9,032 nt of DNA, taken from an uncultured bacterium (GTDB lineage Bacteria; Patescibacteriota; Minisyncoccia; Phycocordibacterales; UBA9973). The notes below the pieces were generated by a model. The model was not told the DNA's origin. It made no database searches and saw only the letters and a list, made by a program, of their open reading frames with translations. This document shows positions 6,137 through 9,032 of this stretch, one piece after another; the first letter of the stretch is position 1, and each line of letters begins with the position of its first letter. The DNA is taken from positions 1 to 9,032 of the forward strand of contig CALBMC010000057.1 in assembly GCA_937895685.1 (NCBI GenBank), read 5' to 3'. Position numbers and translations under genes: made by a program.

Positions 6137-7270
6137 ATGGAAATAAACATAGACAAAACCAAAGAAAAAGAACTAATTGAGGTCCTAAATTTAAGAAAAG
6201 ATGTAGAGGCAAATCGTATAAGAAACTATCTTTCTATGCCAGACCTTTCTCGTACAGAGGGAAGTCCTCTTTGTGAGATAGTAAAAAGGGTAAAAAAGGT
6301 CCAAGCCTTGGAAGGTCTCGATATTATACATATACCAGAAATTGTTCCGTGCGATATTACTTTTGATCTTTTTGATTTTCCGGCGGATCACCCAGCAAGA
6401 AGCAAATCTGATACTTACTATGTAGATGAACAAAATATTTTACGAACACACAACACTGTTTCTTGGTACTACTATTTTCACAATCAAGAAATTATAGAGC
6501 GTGCAAAGAAAGGTGAAGACCTGGGAGCTCTTTGTTTTGGAAAAGTTTACAGAAAGGATGAGATAGATCGTCGTCACATGAATGTTTTTCATCAGATAGA
6601 TGGATGGAAAATAATTCCAAATGAAAAGGGAACTATAACGCTTGATGAGTTAAAAAGAGTTTTGTCAGAAGTGGTAGAAACAGTTTTTGGAAAAGATACA
6701 GAGTATCGTTTCTTGGATGATACATTTCCTTACACTGATCCATCTACTCAGATTGAGGTTATGGTAAATGGTGAGTGGGTAGAAATTCTTGGTGCTGGAA
6801 TGATTAAACCTTCTGTTTTATCTAAAATGGGAATTGAAGGATATAACGGTTGGGCTTTTGGTTTTGGAATAGAGCGTCTTGCTATACTTTCACTCGATCT
6901 TCCAGATATTCGTCTACTTTGGTCAGGTGATGAGAGAGTTAAAAAACAACTTGTTCTTGGTCAAAAATATAAAGAAGTAAGTAAATACCCTCCAATAAAA
7001 AGAGATATCTCTTTTGTTGTAGAAAAAGAGAAGTTTGTCCCAAATGATTATTTTGACCTTGTGCGTGATGTTATAGGAGAGATGGCAGAAGAGATGGCTT
7101 TAATGGATGAATATGAGAATGATGAAAAATTTGGAGTTGGAAAGAAAAGTTACGCATATCGGATAACTTACCGATCCCTTGAAAAGACTCTAACAGACGA
7201 AGAAGTCAACGCAATACACAAAAAATTAGAAGAAGAAACAACTAGAGTTTTTGGGGCAGTAATACGGTAA
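6137..7270 (+). CDS. pheS: Single-chain (mitochondrial-type) phenylalanine--tRNA ligase: PheS catalytic core fused to FDX-ACB domain
   Basis: This enzyme charges tRNA-Phe with phenylalanine. The class II core covers about 25-275: motif 1 around 'FDFPADHPAR' (79-88), motif 2 with Y138-R139 and 'FHQIDGW' (151-157), motif 3 'GWAFGFGIERLAI' (238-250) with R247. A240 fits the alanine that sizes the Phe pocket. Residues about 284-377 ('SKYPPIKRDISFVV', 'NDYFDLVRDVIGE', 'YRITYRSLEKTLTDEEVN') are a ferredoxin-fold anticodon-binding domain. In ordinary bacteria that domain ends PheT, and PheS (about 330-350 residues) has an N-terminal coiled coil, absent here. The whole layout, and phrases such as 'PDIRLLW', follow human mitochondrial FARS2, a monomer. 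No pheT follows; gyrB does. The usual 'RTHTS' is 'RTHNTVS' here. The product call is firm; working alone without PheT is inference. Confidence 0.92.
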   Translation: MEINIDKTKEKELIEVLNLRKDVEANRIRNYLSMPDLSRTEGSPLCEIVKRVKKVQALEGLDIIHIPEIVPCDITFDLFDFPADHPARSKSDTYYVDEQNILRTHNTVSWYYYFHNQEIIERAKKGEDLGALCFGKVYRKDEIDRRHMNVFHQIDGWKIIPNEKGTITLDELKRVLSEVVETVFGKDTEYRFLDDTFPYTDPSTQIEVMVNGEWVEILGAGMIKPSVLSKMGIEGYNGWAFGFGIERLAILSLDLPDIRLLWSGDERVKKQLVLGQKYKEVSKYPPIKRDISFVVEKEKFVPNDYFDLVRDVIGEMAEEMALMDEYENDEKFGVGKKSYAYRITYRSLEKTLTDEEVNAIHKKLEEETTRVFGAVIR

Positions 7271-7280
7271 AATCTAGAAC

Positions 7281-7300
7281 CAAAGAACCCTTTGTTTTTT
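7281..7300 (+). terminator. Probable intrinsic terminator after the phenylalanyl-tRNA synthetase gene
   Basis: CAAAG and CTTTG pair around the loop AACC and are followed by six T, 10 bases after the stop codon. The stem is short and A/T-rich, so termination may be incomplete. Confidence 0.5.
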
Positions 7301-7320
7301 AGCTAAAATCAACATAAAAT

Positions 7321-7365
7321 CCTTGTTTTGCAAGGCGTAAAGACTAGGTGGAAAGCCTAGTTTTT
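7321..7365 (+). other. Two tandem hairpins ending in a T run, just before the gyrB promoter
   Basis: CCTTG/CAAGG (7321-7335, loop TTTTG) is followed by ACTAGG/CCTAGT (7343-7348 and 7356-7361, loop of seven), then TTTT. The second hairpin has the form of an intrinsic terminator and may back up the weaker one at 7281-7300, shielding gyrB from read-through. Its T run overlaps the TG of the gyrB extended -10. I do not recognise a riboswitch or small RNA family in it. Confidence 0.4.
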
Positions 7366-7373
7366 GCTATAAT
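7365..7373 (+). promoter_or_regulatory. Consensus extended -10 promoter of gyrB (leaderless)
   Basis: TGC-TATAAT is a perfect extended -10 box, followed by six bases and the ATG at 7380, so +1 falls on the start codon. The -35 position (about 7345-7350, TAGGTG) does not match TTGACA and lies inside the preceding hairpin. Confidence 0.7.
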
Positions 7374-7379
7374 AAGCCT

Positions 7380-8981
7380 ATGTCAAAAAAGGAATATGGA
7401 GCAGAAGATATTTCAGTTCTAGAAGGGCTTGAGCCGGTAAGGCGTCGCCCTGGAATGTATATAGGAGGCACTGGTATAGAGGGTCTTCATCATTTGATTT
7501 GGGAAATTTTCGACAACTGTCGAGACGAAGCAATGGCGGGTCATGCAAACTTAATTGAAGTTGCGCTCCTTCCTAATAATCGAGTTAGAATCGTTGATAA
7601 CGGTAGAGGAATTCCTACTGGAATTCACTCAAAGACAAAAGTTTCTGCCCTTGAAACAGTTATGACTGTTTTGCATGCTGGAGGAAAATTTGGAGGAGGA
7701 GGTTATCAAGTTTCTGGAGGTCTTCACGGAGTGGGAGCTTCTGTTGTTAACGCTCTTTCAATTTATACAAAAGCTGAAGTTCACAGAGAGGGAGGAAAGT
7801 TTGTTCAAGAATATTCTCAAGGAAAAAAGAAAGCTGCGGTTAAGAAAGTTGCTTCTTCAAAGTTAAATGGAACAATAATAACATTCGAACCAGATCCAGA
7901 AATATTTAAAGAAATAAAATTTGAATGGAGTACTATTATCAATAGATTTAGACAACAAGCTTATCTTGTAAAAGGTTTGAGAGTTAATGTCATTGATGCC
8001 AGAGAATCAAAAGAAAAAATAAATCTAGAAGATACTTTTTGGGCAAAGGAAGAATTAAAACAATATCCAAGTTATTCTTTTTATTTTGAAGGTGGACTTG
8101 CATCATTGATTCGTTTTTATAATAGAAATCAAAAACCAGTTCAGGAAAATGTTTTCTATTTTGAGAAAGAAGTTGATGGAGTAAACGTAGAAGTTGGATT
8201 GCAATATGTTGATGATATTTCTGCTAAGATTGTTTCTTTTGCTAACAATATCTACACTCCAGAAGGAGGAACTCAGGTTACAGGATTCAAAATGGCGTTG
8301 ACTAGACTTCTAAACTCTTATGCCAAGAAAAATAATTTAATAAAGGAAGCAGATGGTGCTTTTACAGGAGATGATGTTCTAGAAGGACTTACTGCTGTTA
8401 TTTCTGTTAAGTTGCCAGAGATTCAGTTTGAAGGACAAACAAAGTCAAAGCTTGGTTCACCAGAAGCTCAAGGAGCGACTGCTACGGCCTTTGGAGAGGC
8501 TTTTGAGGCTTTCTTGGAAGAAAGACCAGATGATGCTAAAGCTATTATAAATAAGGTAATTTTGGCCGTAAGAGCTAGAAAGGCAGCAAAAGCAGCCAAG
8601 GATTCAATCCTTCGAAAAGGAGCTCTTGATGGCATGACTCTTCCTGGAAAACTAGCTGATTGTCAGGTTAAATCTTCAGAAGAGGCAGAACTATTTATTG
8701 TGGAGGGAGACTCTGCTGGAGGAACTGCAAAAATGGGAAGAGATAGAAGAACTCAAGCAATCTTGCCACTTAGAGGAAAAATTTTGAATATTGAAAGAGC
8801 TAGACTTGATAAAATGATGGAGTCTGAACAAGTTAGAAACTTGATCGTTGCTTTTGGAACAGCAATTGGAGATGTGTTTGATATTGCAAAATTGCGTTAT
8901 CACAAAATTATTATTGCAACAGATGCTGACGTGGACGGAGCCCACATTAGAACTTTGATCCTAACGCTTCTTTATAGATAC
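7380..8981 (+). CDS. gyrB: DNA gyrase subunit B, N-terminal 534 codons (cut off by adapter sequence)
   Basis: The frame is open from 7380 to the end of natural sequence. GyrB with GyrA introduces negative supercoils using ATP. The GHKL ATPase domain shows E42 and N46 in 'WEIFDNCRDEA', D73 in 'VDNGRGIP', and the lid 'AGGKFGGGGYQVSGGLHGVG' at 100-119; these numbers coincide with those of E. coli GyrB. The transducer domain contains 'QFEGQTKSKLGSPEAQ' (349-364). The TOPRIM domain begins 'VEGDSAGGTAK' (E442) and has 'DADVDGAHIRT' (D515, D517, D519). The rest of TOPRIM and the GyrA-binding tail, roughly 100 or more residues, are missing because sequencing adapter replaces them after Y534. ParE is a close alternative, but a single gyrB-type gene is the more likely reading. 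The start follows its promoter by six bases with no ribosome binding site. Confidence 0.93.
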
Positions 8982-9032
8982 AGATCGGAAGAGCACACGT
9001 CTGAACTCCAGTCACGCCAATGTATCTCGTAT
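8982..9032 (+). other. Illumina TruSeq adapter with index (artefact, not genomic)
   Basis: From 8982 the sequence is AGATCGGAAGAGC followed by the rest of the TruSeq read-1 adapter through GTCAC (9015), then GCCAATGT, which starts like TruSeq index GCCAAT, then ATCTCGTAT, the beginning of the constant part after the index. In frame with gyrB it translates as 'RSEEHTSELQS', a peptide known as adapter contamination in protein databases. The A at 8982 may be native or the ligation overhang. Confidence 0.98.

Noticed and set aside
7301..7365. A riboswitch or small RNA upstream of gyrB
   Set aside because: The hairpins do not match any riboswitch consensus I know, and the gyrB promoter lies after them, so they would not be in the gyrB transcript.

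Overview
The window is AT-rich bacterial DNA, and most of it (about 1,100 to 8,981) reads like a genome of the Candidate Phyla Radiation (Patescibacteria, probably Parcubacteria). The reasons are a giant secreted S74-type surface protein carrying the 'TIDPSCSPGDANC' leader common in that group, compact genes with no visible Shine-Dalgarno sequences, and strong extended -10 promoters placed so close to the ATG that mRNAs should be leaderless. This assignment is inference from family knowledge; no database was searched.

Layout. 1-745 (minus strand): a truncated lpxH and a complete queD, in an order and with a promoter motif (TAnnTTTG) typical of Bacteroidetes/Flavobacteria rather than of CPR. 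847-1,473: a small two-helix membrane protein (minus) and an alkyltransferase-like DNA repair protein (plus) diverge from overlapping promoters. 1,519-1,848 (minus): an unrecognised 109-residue protein, sharing a terminator hairpin with the repair gene. 1,957-3,131 (plus): trhO, a tRNA U34 hydroxylase, overlaps an 81-residue free-standing copy of the RNA polymerase alpha C-terminal domain. 3,204-6,029: the surface protein. 6,137-7,270: a phenylalanyl-tRNA synthetase with the single-chain architecture of the mitochondrial enzyme (catalytic core plus anticodon-binding domain in one polypeptide). 7,380-8,981: the first 534 codons of gyrB. 8,982-9,032 is not biological: it is Illumina TruSeq adapter with an index, so the natural sequence ends inside gyrB.

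Functionally, the CPR-like part is mostly translation (tRNA modification, tRNA charging), DNA topology and repair, and one cell-surface protein. There is no prophage, transposon, CRISPR array or RNA gene that I can see. The points most worth following are the one-piece PheRS, the alpha-CTD protein coupled to trhO, the repeated leaderless promoter geometry, and the possibility that the first ~0.8 kb was joined to the rest by misassembly.
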